This document shows positions 48,401-56,101 of a stretch of 64,000 nt of DNA, in pieces (the stretch's first letter is position 1; the number at the start of each line of letters is the position of its first letter). The notes under the pieces were generated by a model. It was not told the origin of the DNA, ran no database searches, and saw nothing but the letters and a program-made list of their open reading frames with translations. The stretch comes from Serratia proteamaculans (lineage in GTDB: Bacteria; Pseudomonadota; Gammaproteobacteria; Enterobacterales; Enterobacteriaceae): positions 1,240,001-1,304,000 of the forward strand of contig NZ_WBKI01000001.1 of the NCBI RefSeq assembly GCF_008830365.1, given 5' to 3'. A program made the position numbers and the translations under genes.

Positions 48401-49408
48401 GGCAATGCACAAGATGAGAAAGAGTGGTCACGCGGGACCTTTATCAAGCCAACGCTGATTGAACTGGACAGCTTCGACGAGCTGCAAAAAGAGATCTTCG
48501 GCCCGGTACTGCACGTGGTGCGCTTCCAGCGCTCCAATCTGGAGTCATTGGTCGATCAGATCAACGCCGCCGGTTACGGTCTGACGCTGGGTATTCACAC
48601 CCGTATTGATGAGACCATCGCCCGCGTCACCGAACGTGCCAAGGTGGGTAACCTGTACGTGAACCGCAACATGGTAGGTGCCGTGGTCGGCGTGCAGCCG
48701 TTTGGCGGCGAAGGCCTCTCCGGCACCGGTCCGAAAGCCGGTGGCCCACTGTACCTGTACCGCTTGCTGGCTAACCGTCCGGATGACGCGGTGCTGCGCA
48801 CCCTGAGCCGTCAGGACGACGAACGCCCGCTGGAAGCCACCGCGCGCCCACAGCTGCTCAAGGCCCATCAGGCGCTGGAGCAGTGGGCAATTGCCGAAAA
48901 ACAGGCAGAGCTGGTGACGCTGGCACAACGCTACGGCGAGCTGGGTCAGGGCGGCACCCTGCGCCCTCTGCCAGGCCCAACCGGCGAGCGCAACACCTAT
49001 GCCCTGCTGCCGCGTGAGCGCGTACTGTGCCTGGCCGATAACGAAGCCGATACCCTGACTCAGTTGGCTGCGGTACTGGCGGTGGGCAGCAGCGTGCTGT
49101 GGCCGGAAGCCGAGCTGCAACGCGCCCTGTATCGTCGCCTGCCGGCTGCGGTTCAGGCCAGCATCAGCTTCAGCAAAGACTGGCAGCAGGACAAGGTGGA
49201 GTTTGACGCCGCCATTTACCACGGCGATGCCGATCAGTTACGTACTCTGTGCGAGCAAATCGCCCAGCGCAGCGGCGCGATCGTTTCAGTACAAGGCTTT
49301 GCCCACGGCGAAATCAATATCCTGTTGGAACGCTTGCTGATCGAACGCTCTCTGAGTGTCAACACCGCCGCCGCCGGCGGTAACGCCAGCCTGATGACGA
49401 TTGGTTAA
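45437..49408 (+). CDS. putA: trifunctional proline utilisation protein PutA
   Basis: 1323 residues. In order: a ribbon-helix-helix DNA-binding domain (residues 1-47, TTTMGVKLDEATRDRIKSAA), a proline dehydrogenase barrel (about 230-570, with GRGIYEGPGISIKLSALHPRYS and RLMIRLVKGAYWDSEIKRAQ), and a P5C dehydrogenase (about 640-1120) with ETGGLNAMIVDSSAL and the catalytic Cys in SAGQRCSALRI. A C-terminal domain of about 200 residues follows, as in E. coli PutA. It represses put genes without proline and oxidises proline to glutamate at the membrane. Start as in E. coli. Confidence 0.97.
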   Translation: MGTTTMGVKLDEATRDRIKSAAQSIDRTPHWLIKQAIFNYLERLENGSELPEIPAVAAAGQAEADDIMPQVQEESHQPFLEFAEQILPQSVNRAAITAAYRRPETEAVPMMLEQARLPADLAKATHKMAYNIAEKLRNQKSANGRAGMVQGLLQEFSLSSQEGVALMCLAEALLRIPDKPTRDALIRDKISNGNWHSHLGRSPSMFVNAATWGLLFTGKLVSTHNEANLSRSLNRIIGKSGEPLIRKGVDMAMRLMGEQFVTGETIAEALANARKLEDKGFRYSYDMLGEAALTEADAQAYLVSYQQAIHAIGKASNGRGIYEGPGISIKLSALHPRYSRAQYERVMEELYPRLLSLTLQARQYDIGINIDAEEADRLEISLDLLEKLCFEPQLAGWNGIGFVIQAYQKRCPFAIDAVIDMAQRSRRRLMIRLVKGAYWDSEIKRAQMDGLEGYPVYTRKVYTDVSYLACARKLLAVPNLIYPQFATHNAHTLSAIYHMAGNNYYPGQYEFQCLHGMGEPLYEQVVGKVADGKLNRPCRIYAPVGTHETLLAYLVRRLLENGANTSFVNRIADATLPLDELVADPVTAVEAMAASEGQIGLPHPRIPLPRELYGEKRTNSSGLDLSNEQRLASLSSALLSSATQPWRAEPIIDAELDQGVEQPVINPAEPGDIVGYVREATEGEVSRALDAAAAAGPIWFATPPSERAAILERAAELMEGQLQSLLGILVREAGKTFNNAISEVREAVDFLHYYAGQVRDDFANDSHRPLGPVVCISPWNFPLAIFTGQIAAALAADNSVLAKPAEQTPLIAAQAVRILLEAGIPQGVLQLLPGQGESVGSVLVNDARVRGVMFTGSTDVAGILQRSIAGRLDPQGRPTPLIAETGGLNAMIVDSSALTEQVVTDVVASAFDSAGQRCSALRILCIQEDVADHTLQMLRGAMAECRMGNPERLSTDIGPVIDAEAKTGIERHIQAMRAKGRKVYQAAKGNAQDEKEWSRGTFIKPTLIELDSFDELQKEIFGPVLHVVRFQRSNLESLVDQINAAGYGLTLGIHTRIDETIARVTERAKVGNLYVNRNMVGAVVGVQPFGGEGLSGTGPKAGGPLYLYRLLANRPDDAVLRTLSRQDDERPLEATARPQLLKAHQALEQWAIAEKQAELVTLAQRYGELGQGGTLRPLPGPTGERNTYALLPRERVLCLADNEADTLTQLAAVLAVGSSVLWPEAELQRALYRRLPAAVQASISFSKDWQQDKVEFDAAIYHGDADQLRTLCEQIAQRSGAIVSVQGFAHGEINILLERLLIERSLSVNTAAAGGNASLMTIG

Positions 49409-49429
49409 CTCTCCCTGTTAATCAACCTT

Positions 49430-49464
49430 GGGGGGCAGCTCGTAATGGCTGCCCCCCTTTTTAT
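49430..49464 (+). terminator. terminator of putA
   Basis: GGGGGGCAGC and GCTGCCCCCC with an 8-nt loop followed by TTTTTATT, 21 bp after the stop. Confidence 0.92.
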
Positions 49465-49507
49465 TGGTCAGCATCCGGTGGGCCGAATATGTTCCGGCCC
49501 CTACATG

Positions 49508-50260
49508 TTATTGATTCAGGAATTTATCGAGGAATTGCTGGGTGCGCTGGTGTTGCGGATTGGCGAACAGCTCTTTCGCCGGACCCTGCTCAACGATACG
49601 GCCGTGATCCATAAAAATGGCGCGGTCGGCCACGTCACGGGCAAAGCTCATTTCGTGCGTCACGATCACCATAGTGCGCTTTTCTTCCGCCAGCGAACGG
49701 ATGGTGTTGAGCACTTCGCCCACCAGTTCTGGATCGAGTGCAGAAGTCGGTTCATCGAACAGGATCACTTCCGGCTGCATCGCCAGCGCGCGGGCAATCG
49801 CCACCCGTTGCTGCTGCCCGCCGGAAAGACGACGGGGATAAGCGGACTCTTTGCCGTTCAACCCTACCTTCGCCAACAATGCCCGCGCACGCTGTTCTGC
49901 GCTGGCTTTCGACTCGCCTTTAACGATGACCGGCCCTTCAATAATATTCTCCAGCACCGAACGGTGCGGGAACAGATTGAAGCTCTGGAACACAAAGCCC
50001 ACTTGCTGGCGCAACGCACGCACCTGATTTTTCTGTTTGCTCAGCGGTTTGGAACTGTCGATCTGAATATCACCAACGCGGATCGTACCGGAATCCGGCA
50101 CCTCCAGCAGGTTGATACAGCGCAGCAAGGTGGTTTTACCCGAGCCGCTGGGCCCGATAATCGCCACCACTTCACCCGCACTGACCTCCAGATCGATCCC
50201 ATGCAGCACCGTTTGACCTTTGAACTGCTTGGTCAGCTGTTTCACTTCAATGGCACTCAT
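49508..50260 (-). CDS. tcyN: L-cystine ABC transporter ATP-binding protein TcyN
   Basis: 250 residues. Walker A GPSGSGKTT, signature LSGGQQQRV and Walker B VILFDEPTSALDP are intact. Sequence is close to E. coli TcyN (YecC), including FPHRSVLENIIEGPVIVKGE. It energises cystine import with TcyL and TcyJ. It starts 3 bp after the tcyL stop. Confidence 0.95.
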   Translation of the reverse strand: MSAIEVKQLTKQFKGQTVLHGIDLEVSAGEVVAIIGPSGSGKTTLLRCINLLEVPDSGTIRVGDIQIDSSKPLSKQKNQVRALRQQVGFVFQSFNLFPHRSVLENIIEGPVIVKGESKASAEQRARALLAKVGLNGKESAYPRRLSGGQQQRVAIARALAMQPEVILFDEPTSALDPELVGEVLNTIRSLAEEKRTMVIVTHEMSFARDVADRAIFMDHGRIVEQGPAKELFANPQHQRTQQFLDKFLNQ

Positions 50261-50263
50261 GCG

Positions 50264-50926
50264 TTACTCCTGATCCTGGCGGTTGACGTGCGCTTCCAGA
50301 CGATTTTGCAGCGCAGAAAGCAAAGTCGCCATCACCCAGTAAATCAGCGAGGCCGCCAGATACATGGTGAACACTTCCAGCGTACGCGAGGTAATCAACT
50401 GTGCCTGACGGAACAGCTCCGGTACCTGAATGGTCGCCGCCAGCGAGGTGTCTTTCACCAGGCCGATAAAGCTGTTGCCCAACGGAGGTAATGCAGTGCG
50501 CGCTGCCTGCGGCAGGATCACCCGACGCAGCGTCTGCCAACGAGTCATGCCGATGCTGGCCGCGGCTTCCCACTGCCCTTTTTCGATCGACGAAATCGCC
50601 GCACGCAGGGTTTCCGAGGTATAGGCTGCCGTATTCAGCGACAGGCCAATCAGCGCCGCCGGGAAGGGATCAAACTCGATACCGAACTGCGGCAAACCGT
50701 AGTAAATCATGAACAGCTGGGCAATCAGCGGCGTGCCACGGAACAGCGACACGTAGAAGCGCGACAGCCACGACAGTGGCCATAACGGCGAAAGGCGCAT
50801 CAGCGCCAGCAGAAAACCGAGCAATAAACCGAGCGCCATGCCCCCCAGACTGAGCTGGAGAGTGAGTATCGCGCCCCTCAATAAAAATGGCGCTGAATCC
50901 AGCGCCAGTTGGATACTTTCGTGCAT
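50264..50926 (-). CDS. tcyL: L-cystine ABC transporter permease TcyL
   Basis: 220 residues with about five membrane segments. A polar amino-acid permease: the motifs RLSPLWPLSWLSRFYVSLFRGTPLIAQLF and the EAA loop EAAASIGMTRWQTLRRVILPQAARTALPPLGN are intact. Its start overlaps the tcyJ stop by one base (TAATG). Confidence 0.95.
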   Translation of the reverse strand: MHESIQLALDSAPFLLRGAILTLQLSLGGMALGLLLGFLLALMRLSPLWPLSWLSRFYVSLFRGTPLIAQLFMIYYGLPQFGIEFDPFPAALIGLSLNTAAYTSETLRAAISSIEKGQWEAAASIGMTRWQTLRRVILPQAARTALPPLGNSFIGLVKDTSLAATIQVPELFRQAQLITSRTLEVFTMYLAASLIYWVMATLLSALQNRLEAHVNRQDQE

Positions 50927-51726
50927 TATTTAGTTACGTCCGCGCCAAACCATTTGTCAGAGATCTTAGCCAGCGAGCCGTCTTTTTGCATTTCGGCAAT
51001 CGCCTGGTTGATCGCGGCCAGCAGTTCCGGGTTGTTTTTACGCACCGCTACGCCAGACTCCTGACGAGAGAACGCCGGGCCGGCTACCGCCAGCGTATCG
51101 CCGGTTTTCTTCACCAGATCCAACGCCGCCAGACGGTCAACCAGAATGGCATTGATACGACCTACGCGCAGATCCTGGTATTTGGTCGGGTCATCATCAT
51201 AGGTGCGCACGTCAACGCCCTGCACATTGTCACGCAGCCACTGTTCGTAGTTGGTGCCCAGGCCGACGCCGACTTTCTTGCCTTTCAGATCTTCCGGCTT
51301 GGTGATGGTGCCTTCATTGCCCTTTTTCACCAGCGCCTGAATACCGGAGACGGTGTAAGGCGTGGAGAAATCATATTTCTTCTGACGCTCCGGGGAAATG
51401 GTGACCTGGTTGATCACCACGTCGATGCGTTTTGAATCCAGCGAGGCCAGCATGCCGTCCCACTTGGTCGGGTTCAGTTTGGCTTTCACGCCAAGATGCT
51501 GCGCCAGCGCGTTGGCGAAGTCCACTTCAAAACCAGTCAGCTTGCCGTCTTCACCCTGGAAGCTGAACGGCGGGTAAGTGCCTTCCAGCCCAACAACCAG
51601 AGTACCGTGATGCTTCACCTGCTCCAGCAGATTATCGGCGGCATAGGTTTGCGTGCTCAACCCCGCCGTCAGCGCAACACCCATCACACCCAGCAGCAGT
51701 TGACGACGAACTTTAGAAAACATCAT
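50926..51726 (-). CDS. tcyJ: periplasmic L-cystine-binding protein TcyJ (FliY)
   Basis: 266 residues. A signal peptide (to about residue 29, TYA) precedes a type-3 solute-binding fold: GTLVVGLEGTYPPFSF, FEVDFANALAQHLGV, NQVTISPERQKKYDFSTPY, and the C-terminus KWFGADVTK, matching E. coli FliY. It binds cystine and related amino acids. ATGs at 51726 and 51723 are both possible; GGGG upstream favours the first. Confidence 0.95.
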   Translation of the reverse strand: MMFSKVRRQLLLGVMGVALTAGLSTQTYAADNLLEQVKHHGTLVVGLEGTYPPFSFQGEDGKLTGFEVDFANALAQHLGVKAKLNPTKWDGMLASLDSKRIDVVINQVTISPERQKKYDFSTPYTVSGIQALVKKGNEGTITKPEDLKGKKVGVGLGTNYEQWLRDNVQGVDVRTYDDDPTKYQDLRVGRINAILVDRLAALDLVKKTGDTLAVAGPAFSRQESGVAVRKNNPELLAAINQAIAEMQKDGSLAKISDKWFGADVTK

Positions 51727-51789
51727 AAACACCCCATCTGTTGTTTATCTTTTTTGATATCAGCACTTTAACAGTGTGACCGCCTGCTT

Positions 51790-51830
51790 GAAGGAATATA
51801 ACCTTATAAATATAGTTCAAAATGGAATAA
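51790..51830 (-). promoter_or_regulatory. CysB-type half-sites upstream of tcyJ
   Basis: Two GGAATA motifs (51793-51798 and 51824-51829) with AT-rich DNA between resemble the CysB half-site (TTATTCC on the other strand). They lie 65-105 bp before the tcyJ start. The tcyJ gene is CysB-dependent in E. coli, so sulfur control is likely. Confidence 0.4.
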
Positions 51831-51840
51831 CAAACTCGGC

Positions 51841-52833
51841 TCACACCTGCGGATGGTAGGCGAAGAGCGCCGGTGCACCGCCGGTATGGATAAACAGGAT
51901 CGGGCCGTCATCACGGAAACGCTGCTGGGCTACACCGTCGATCAAACCCGCCATCGCCTTGCCGCTATACACCGGATCCAGCAACACCCCTTCCTGTTGC
52001 GCCAGCAGCTGTATGGCCGCCAGCCCTTCTTCATTCGGCATGCCGTACTGTGGCGCAAAGTAATCATCCCAGAGGGTGATGGACGCCAGTTCATCGATGT
52101 TCAACGAACAGGCCAGCGCTTTTTGGATCAGTTCCACCTTGGGCAGTTGGTCGATAACTTTGCGTGAAACGGTCACTCCGATCAGCTCAGTTTCTGGCAA
52201 CAGTTGCTGCAAACCGACCGCCAGCCCGGCATGGGTTCCTGCACTGCCGGACGCCACCACTACGGAGCTGAACGCGACATTGCTGAGGCGACTCTGCTCG
52301 GCAATTTCCAGCGCACACTGTATATAACCCAACGCACCCAATGCGTTAGAACCGCCGACCGGCACCACATAAGGGCGGAAACCCTGTGCCTCAAGGCGTG
52401 TCGCCAAATCGGCCAACTGCTGCTGTGGGTCGTGCAGTGCTTCGCACATCTCCACCTGAGCGTTGAACAACCCAAGCAGCAGGCGGTTGCCGTTGGTCAG
52501 GTAATTCTCTTCCTGGGTGTCGATTGGGTTTTCCAGCAATGCTACGCAATGCAGGCCCAGTTTGGCCGCCACCGCCGCAGTTTGGCGCACGTGATTGGAT
52601 TGGATTGCCCCGGCAGTGACCAGCGTATCGGCCCCCTGACGCAGGGCCTCAGCCGCCAGAAACTCCAGCTTTCTCAGTTTATTACCGCCCATCGCCATCG
52701 GCGTGACGTCGTCACGTTTAATATAAATTTCACGGCCAAGGTAGTCTGAAAGGCGAGACAGTTTTTCGAGCGGTGTGGCAGAGCCGACTAAATCGAGGCG
52801 CGGGAACTGCGCCAATTTTTGTTGCAGATTCAC
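51841..52833 (-). CDS. dcyD: D-cysteine desulfhydrase DcyD
   Basis: 330 residues. This PLP enzyme of the ACC-deaminase family breaks D-cysteine into pyruvate, ammonia and sulfide. The PLP lysine is Lys52 in [10 protein letters not shown], and the phosphate/substrate loops [20 protein letters not shown] and [16 protein letters not shown] are intact. It starts with GTG, preceded by GGGGGA. It precedes tcyJ; in E. coli and Salmonella the order is tcyJ-dcyD, so these two genes are swapped here. Confidence 0.94.
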   Translation of the reverse strand: MNLQQKLAQFPRLDLVGSATPLEKLSRLSDYLGREIYIKRDDVTPMAMGGNKLRKLEFLAAEALRQGADTLVTAGAIQSNHVRQTAAVAAKLGLHCVALLENPIDTQEENYLTNGNRLLLGLFNAQVEMCEALHDPQQQLADLATRLEAQGFRPYVVPVGGSNALGALGYIQCALEIAEQSRLSNVAFSSVVVASGSAGTHAGLAVGLQQLLPETELIGVTVSRKVIDQLPKVELIQKALACSLNIDELASITLWDDYFAPQYGMPNEEGLAAIQLLAQQEGVLLDPVYSGKAMAGLIDGVAQQRFRDDGPILFIHTGGAPALFAYHPQV

Positions 52834-52927
52834 AACTTCCCCCAGGGAATAGGTATCAACAGCTAAAGGATAGATTTAGCAGATGTGAACCTAATAATCA
52901 CTCTTTATTAGTCATGGGAGGAAGAGG

Positions 52928-52951
52928 AAAACCCCGGCTGGCGCGCCGGGG
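52928..52951 (-). terminator. terminator of fliZ
   Basis: CCCCGGC, a GC-rich loop and GCCGGGG followed by TTTTCCTCTT on the minus strand, 9 bp after the fliZ stop. It separates the flagellar fliAZ unit from dcyD-tcyJLN. Confidence 0.8.
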
Positions 52952-52959
52952 AGAGCGGA

Positions 52960-53469
52960 TCAGTAGCTTTTTTGCCAGGCGAGATACTGGTCGTATTTAC
53001 GCAGGGCAATGCGGTAATTGTTGTGCGCCGCAGAAGGCAACTCTTCAATGATGCGTTGATGGCTGGCATTGCTGGCGAACTTGTCGGCCGGATAGTTGCG
53101 CTCCACCAGCATTTCATCCAGCCGACGCAGGCGCACCACATATTCGCGGATGGTGCTGTGGCTCATTTCGGTCTGCTCAAACAGATACTGCTTGAAGGCC
53201 ATAATGTCGAAATAGCTCGGATGGCTGTTGCAGGAAATTTCACTGCAAAAGCGGCACAGCGCGGTCAGCTCGTTCTGTACATTCAGCCAGACGTGATCGT
53301 CGATCGGCTGGTCCATACGCGCAATGGCGTCTTTGTTGATGATCTTGCCACGAAACACCAACGCCATGCGATCCAATACCTTGCCGCACTGGGAACAATG
53401 GGTCTGGCTGTGTTTGTAATCTTTCAAATAACGGCTCAGCGGCCGCTTTTTCAACAGTATTGCTGGCAT
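52960..53469 (-). CDS. fliZ: flagellar regulator FliZ
   Basis: 169 residues. It matches enterobacterial FliZ throughout (RPLSRYLKDYKHSQTHCSQCGKVLDRMALVFRGKIINKDAIARMD). The segment TIREYVVRLRRLDEMLVERNYPADKF resembles a phage-integrase-like core and holds the helix by which FliZ antagonises sigma-S in E. coli. Four cysteines in CSQC and CRFCSEISC stand out. It lies 57 bp after fliA in the same direction. Confidence 0.94.
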   Translation of the reverse strand: MPAILLKKRPLSRYLKDYKHSQTHCSQCGKVLDRMALVFRGKIINKDAIARMDQPIDDHVWLNVQNELTALCRFCSEISCNSHPSYFDIMAFKQYLFEQTEMSHSTIREYVVRLRRLDEMLVERNYPADKFASNASHQRIIEELPSAAHNNYRIALRKYDQYLAWQKSY

Positions 53470-53526
53470 TAGGCAGTCCGGTTATCGCAAGGGTGATCGG
53501 GTTGAAGGATCAGGGTTGAATACATG

Positions 53527-54249
53527 TCAGTTCTCGTTCGCCAGACGGGCACGCAGGCGTTTGATCGCCTGGCTATGCAGTTGGCTGACACGCGATTCCC
53601 CCACGTCCAGCACGGCGCCAATCTCTTTCAGGTTCAACTCTTCCTGGTAATACAGCGTCAGCACCATTTTTTCGCGTTCCGGCAATGCCTCAATGGCGTC
53701 TATCACCCGTTGGCGCAGATTGCCCTCCAGCAGATGATGTAACGGATTGGCCTCTTCGTGCCCTTCCAGCAGCGGCTCCGCGCTTTCACCATGCTCTTCC
53801 CGCCATTCGTCATAGGAGAAAAGCTGGCTGTTATTGGTGTCCAACAGAATTTGACGGTACTCATCCAGTGACAGGTTTAGCGTCTGCGCCACTTCCACTT
53901 CGCTGGCCGGACGGCCTAGCTGTTGTTCCAACTGACGCATCACCTGCGCCACTTCACGCGCATGGCGACGCACACTGCGCGGCACCCAGTCGCGGCTACG
54001 CAACTCATCGAGCATGGCGCCACGGATGCGTTGCACCGCATAGGTGGTAAAGGCGGTGCCCTGCAGGGCGTCATAACGCTCGACGGCGTTCAACAACCCT
54101 ATCCCCCCGGCCTGCAGCAGATCGTCAAGCTCCACGCTGGCGGGTAACCTGACCTGCAGGCGCAACGCCTCGTGGCGCACTAACGGAACGTAGCGCAACC
54201 AAAGAGAATTTTTGTCCATCACGCCTTCGGCGGTATACAAATCGCTCAC
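53527..54249 (-). CDS. fliA: flagellar sigma factor FliA (sigma-28)
   Basis: 240 residues. Sigma-70-family region 2 (ELDDLLQAGGIGLLNAVERYD, FTTYAVQRIRGAMLDELRSRDW), region 3 (ASEVEVAQTLNLSLDEYRQIL) and region 4 (LPEREKMVLTLYYQEELNLKEIGAVLDVGESRVSQLHSQAIKRLR) are complete. It starts with GTG, as in E. coli (LYTAEGVMDKNSLW). It directs class 3 flagellar promoters such as those of fliC and fliD here. Confidence 0.97.
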   Translation of the reverse strand: MSDLYTAEGVMDKNSLWLRYVPLVRHEALRLQVRLPASVELDDLLQAGGIGLLNAVERYDALQGTAFTTYAVQRIRGAMLDELRSRDWVPRSVRRHAREVAQVMRQLEQQLGRPASEVEVAQTLNLSLDEYRQILLDTNNSQLFSYDEWREEHGESAEPLLEGHEEANPLHHLLEGNLRQRVIDAIEALPEREKMVLTLYYQEELNLKEIGAVLDVGESRVSQLHSQAIKRLRARLANEN

Positions 54250-54371
54250 TATGTCTAAAACCTGCGGATAAGAGAGTCAGCGCTATTATCCGTAGGGGGC
54301 AAAATGCCAATCGGCTGAACAGTCGTACAAAACAGGCCTTATTTGCGCCATGCAATACCTGCACAGCGCGC

Positions 54372-54401
54372 GACCATAAAAAAACCCCGCCAAAGCGGGG
54401 T
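54372..54401 (-). terminator. second terminator copy between fliC and fliA
   Basis: ACCCCGC, a short loop and GCGGGG followed by eight T on the minus strand. The sequence repeats that at 54520-54548 almost exactly, including the flanking CCAT. Confidence 0.8.
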
Positions 54402-54483
54402 CAGAATGCTGACAAAGTCCTTTGTGGTTAAAAGTACTGTTTGAGTGCCAATAGAAACAAAGGATTATACCTTCTGGTTTACC

Positions 54484-54517
54484 CAAACACCCGAAAACCA
54501 CGCTTTTCGGGTGTTTG
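54484..54517. repeat. perfect inverted repeat, 14-bp arms
   Basis: CAAACACCCGAAAA and TTTTCGGGTGTTTG with a 6-nt loop. No T-run follows on either strand. It lies between the two terminator copies. Confidence 0.8.
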
Positions 54518-54519
54518 TC

Positions 54520-54548
54520 ACCATATAAAAACCCCGCCAAAGCGGGGT
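54520..54548 (-). terminator. terminator of fliC
   Basis: AACCCCGC, a short loop and GCGGGGTT followed by TTT on the minus strand, about 35 bp after the fliC stop. Confidence 0.9.
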
Positions 54549-54581
54549 TCTTTTTGCGACAGGTTAATCGGGGAGAGTCGA

Positions 54582-55820
54582 TTAACGCAGCAGGGACAAC
54601 ACGTTCTGAGTAGACTGGTTAGCCTGTGCCAGAACAGAGGTGCCAGCCTGTTGCAGGATGTTGGCACGGCTCATGTTGGACACTTCGGTCGCGTAGTCAG
54701 CATCCTGAATACGGGACTGGGAAGCAGACAGGTTGTTCACGGTGCTGTTCAGGTTGTTGATAACAGAATCGAAACGGTTCTGTACCGCACCCAGAGAAGA
54801 ACGCAGACCGTCAACCTGAGACAGTGCTTTGTCCAGAGTTGCAAATGGGTCGGCAGTTTTAGGTTCAGAGCTCATCTCTGCACCTTTGGTGACTTTACCT
54901 GCGCTATCTGCAGTGGCTTTGAAGTATTTAGCCGCTGCGCCAGTACCTTCCTGAATCAGGTAAGATTTGCCGCCGTCATAAGATTTCAAACCAGTAGTGT
55001 CGCCGGTTGCAGTAACTTCTTCTTTAACGGTGGTGGTAGCAGCGGTGTCGGTCAAACCGGTGGTTTCAGTCCCCGCGATCGCAGTGATGTCACCAGAGGT
55101 TTTGTCAACGGTGGCCTTGTAGTTCTTACCGTCGGTGCCTACTGCATAAACGTCGCCAGTAGTATTATCTTTGAGATAGCTGGCCGGTGCAGCACCGTTA
55201 GCCTGCTTATTGGTCGTGTTAGTGATGGTCAGGTCTTTACCTGTCGCAATGGTAGTAACCGCTGCGCCGACTTTAGCTGTATCAACACCGTCTGCCACAC
55301 TGAACTTATCCAGGCCCAGAGTTTTAGAATTGATGTTTTTCAGATCAATCTGGATGGTTTCGTTGTCGTTAGCGCCCACCTGGATGGTCAGTTTCTGGTC
55401 GCCGCTCAGTACTTTCACGCCGTTGAAATCGGTTTGCTCAGAAATACGGTTGATCTCTGACATGCGCTCGCTGATTTCGTCCTGGATGGACTGCAGGTCG
55501 CTGGAGGAGTTAGAACCGTTCTGAGACTGTACGGTCAGACGACGGATGTTTTGCAGGTTGTCGTTAACTTCGTTCAGTGCACCTTCAGTGGTCTGCGCCA
55601 GAGAGATACCGTCGTTAGCGTTACGAGAAGCCTGAGTCAGACCCTTGATGTTAGCGGTGAAGCGGTTAGAGATTGCCTGACCCGCGGCATCATCCTTGGC
55701 GCTGTTGATACGCAGACCAGAAGACAGACGCTCGATCGCAGTACCCAAAGAAGACTGAGATTTGTTCAGGTTGTTCTGCGCCATCAGCGACAGGCTGTTG
55801 GTATTAATTACTTGTGCCAT
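54582..55820 (-). CDS. fliC: flagellin FliC
   Basis: 412 residues. The conserved D0/D1 segments are at the ends: AQVINTNSLSLMAQNNLNKSQ, RLSSGLRINSAKDDAAGQAI and, at the C-terminus, LNNLSASQSRIQDADYATEVSNMSRANILQQAGTSVLAQ then LSLLR. The middle (about 175-310), rich in Thr, Lys, Gly and Ala, is the surface-exposed variable domain and is short compared with Salmonella FliC. There is no cysteine, as usual. A sigma-28 promoter lies about 95 bp upstream, and fliD is divergent. Confidence 0.97.
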   Translation of the reverse strand: MAQVINTNSLSLMAQNNLNKSQSSLGTAIERLSSGLRINSAKDDAAGQAISNRFTANIKGLTQASRNANDGISLAQTTEGALNEVNDNLQNIRRLTVQSQNGSNSSSDLQSIQDEISERMSEINRISEQTDFNGVKVLSGDQKLTIQVGANDNETIQIDLKNINSKTLGLDKFSVADGVDTAKVGAAVTTIATGKDLTITNTTNKQANGAAPASYLKDNTTGDVYAVGTDGKNYKATVDKTSGDITAIAGTETTGLTDTAATTTVKEEVTATGDTTGLKSYDGGKSYLIQEGTGAAAKYFKATADSAGKVTKGAEMSSEPKTADPFATLDKALSQVDGLRSSLGAVQNRFDSVINNLNSTVNNLSASQSRIQDADYATEVSNMSRANILQQAGTSVLAQANQSTQNVLSLLR

Positions 55821-55913
55821 TATATGCTTTCCTTACGAATCAGTTGCGATCTTCGCAATGTGGTTAAAAGGTTCGGGCTGCTTTGCCCACGGCGTCAACC
55901 ACCGTCCCATCAG

Positions 55914-55940
55914 GTATCGGCCCTCCCCCTGCAACCTTTA
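55914..55940 (-). promoter_or_regulatory. sigma-28 promoter of fliC
   Basis: TAAA-N15-GCCGATAC on the minus strand; the consensus is TAAA-N15-GCCGATAA, one mismatch. It lies about 95 bp upstream of the fliC ATG. Confidence 0.9.
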
Positions 55941-56033
55941 GAAATTTTTTGTTTTTTTTTCGCTTATTGCCAATGGCAGAAATAACGCGGTTTTTCCTTC
56001 TTCTATTGCGCCATCACTTTTTTAATTTTTCAG

Positions 56034-56060
56034 TAAACTTTTTCTCCACTGGGCCGATAA
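56034..56060 (+). promoter_or_regulatory. sigma-28 promoter of fliDST
   Basis: TAAA-N15-GCCGATAA, a perfect match, 41 bp upstream of the fliD start codon. Confidence 0.93.
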
Positions 56061-56101
56061 ACGCGTAAAGCGAATAAAGTCATGATTAAGGAGAATTACC
56101 A

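Larger units (their letters stand above)
54250..54581 (-). other. fliC-fliA intergenic region with duplicated terminators
   Basis: 332 bp. It holds two nearly identical terminators (54372-54401 and 54520-54548) and a separate perfect hairpin (54484-54517). The fliA promoter should lie between 54260 and 54370. A GCCGAT motif at about 54308 on the minus strand has no TAAA at the right distance, so I do not call a sigma-28 promoter for fliA. Confidence 0.6.

Noticed and set aside
49445-50491. A 348-codon plus-strand frame across tcyN and part of tcyL
   Set aside because: It runs opposite two clearly conserved ABC genes and crosses their boundary; no motif of its own.
54250-54370. A sigma-28 promoter for fliA
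   Set aside because: GCCGAT is present on the minus strand, but no TAAA lies about 15 bp upstream of it.
54441-55460. A 339-codon plus-strand frame opposite fliC
   Set aside because: It begins inside the fliC-fliA terminator hairpins and has no known domain; FliC is certain.
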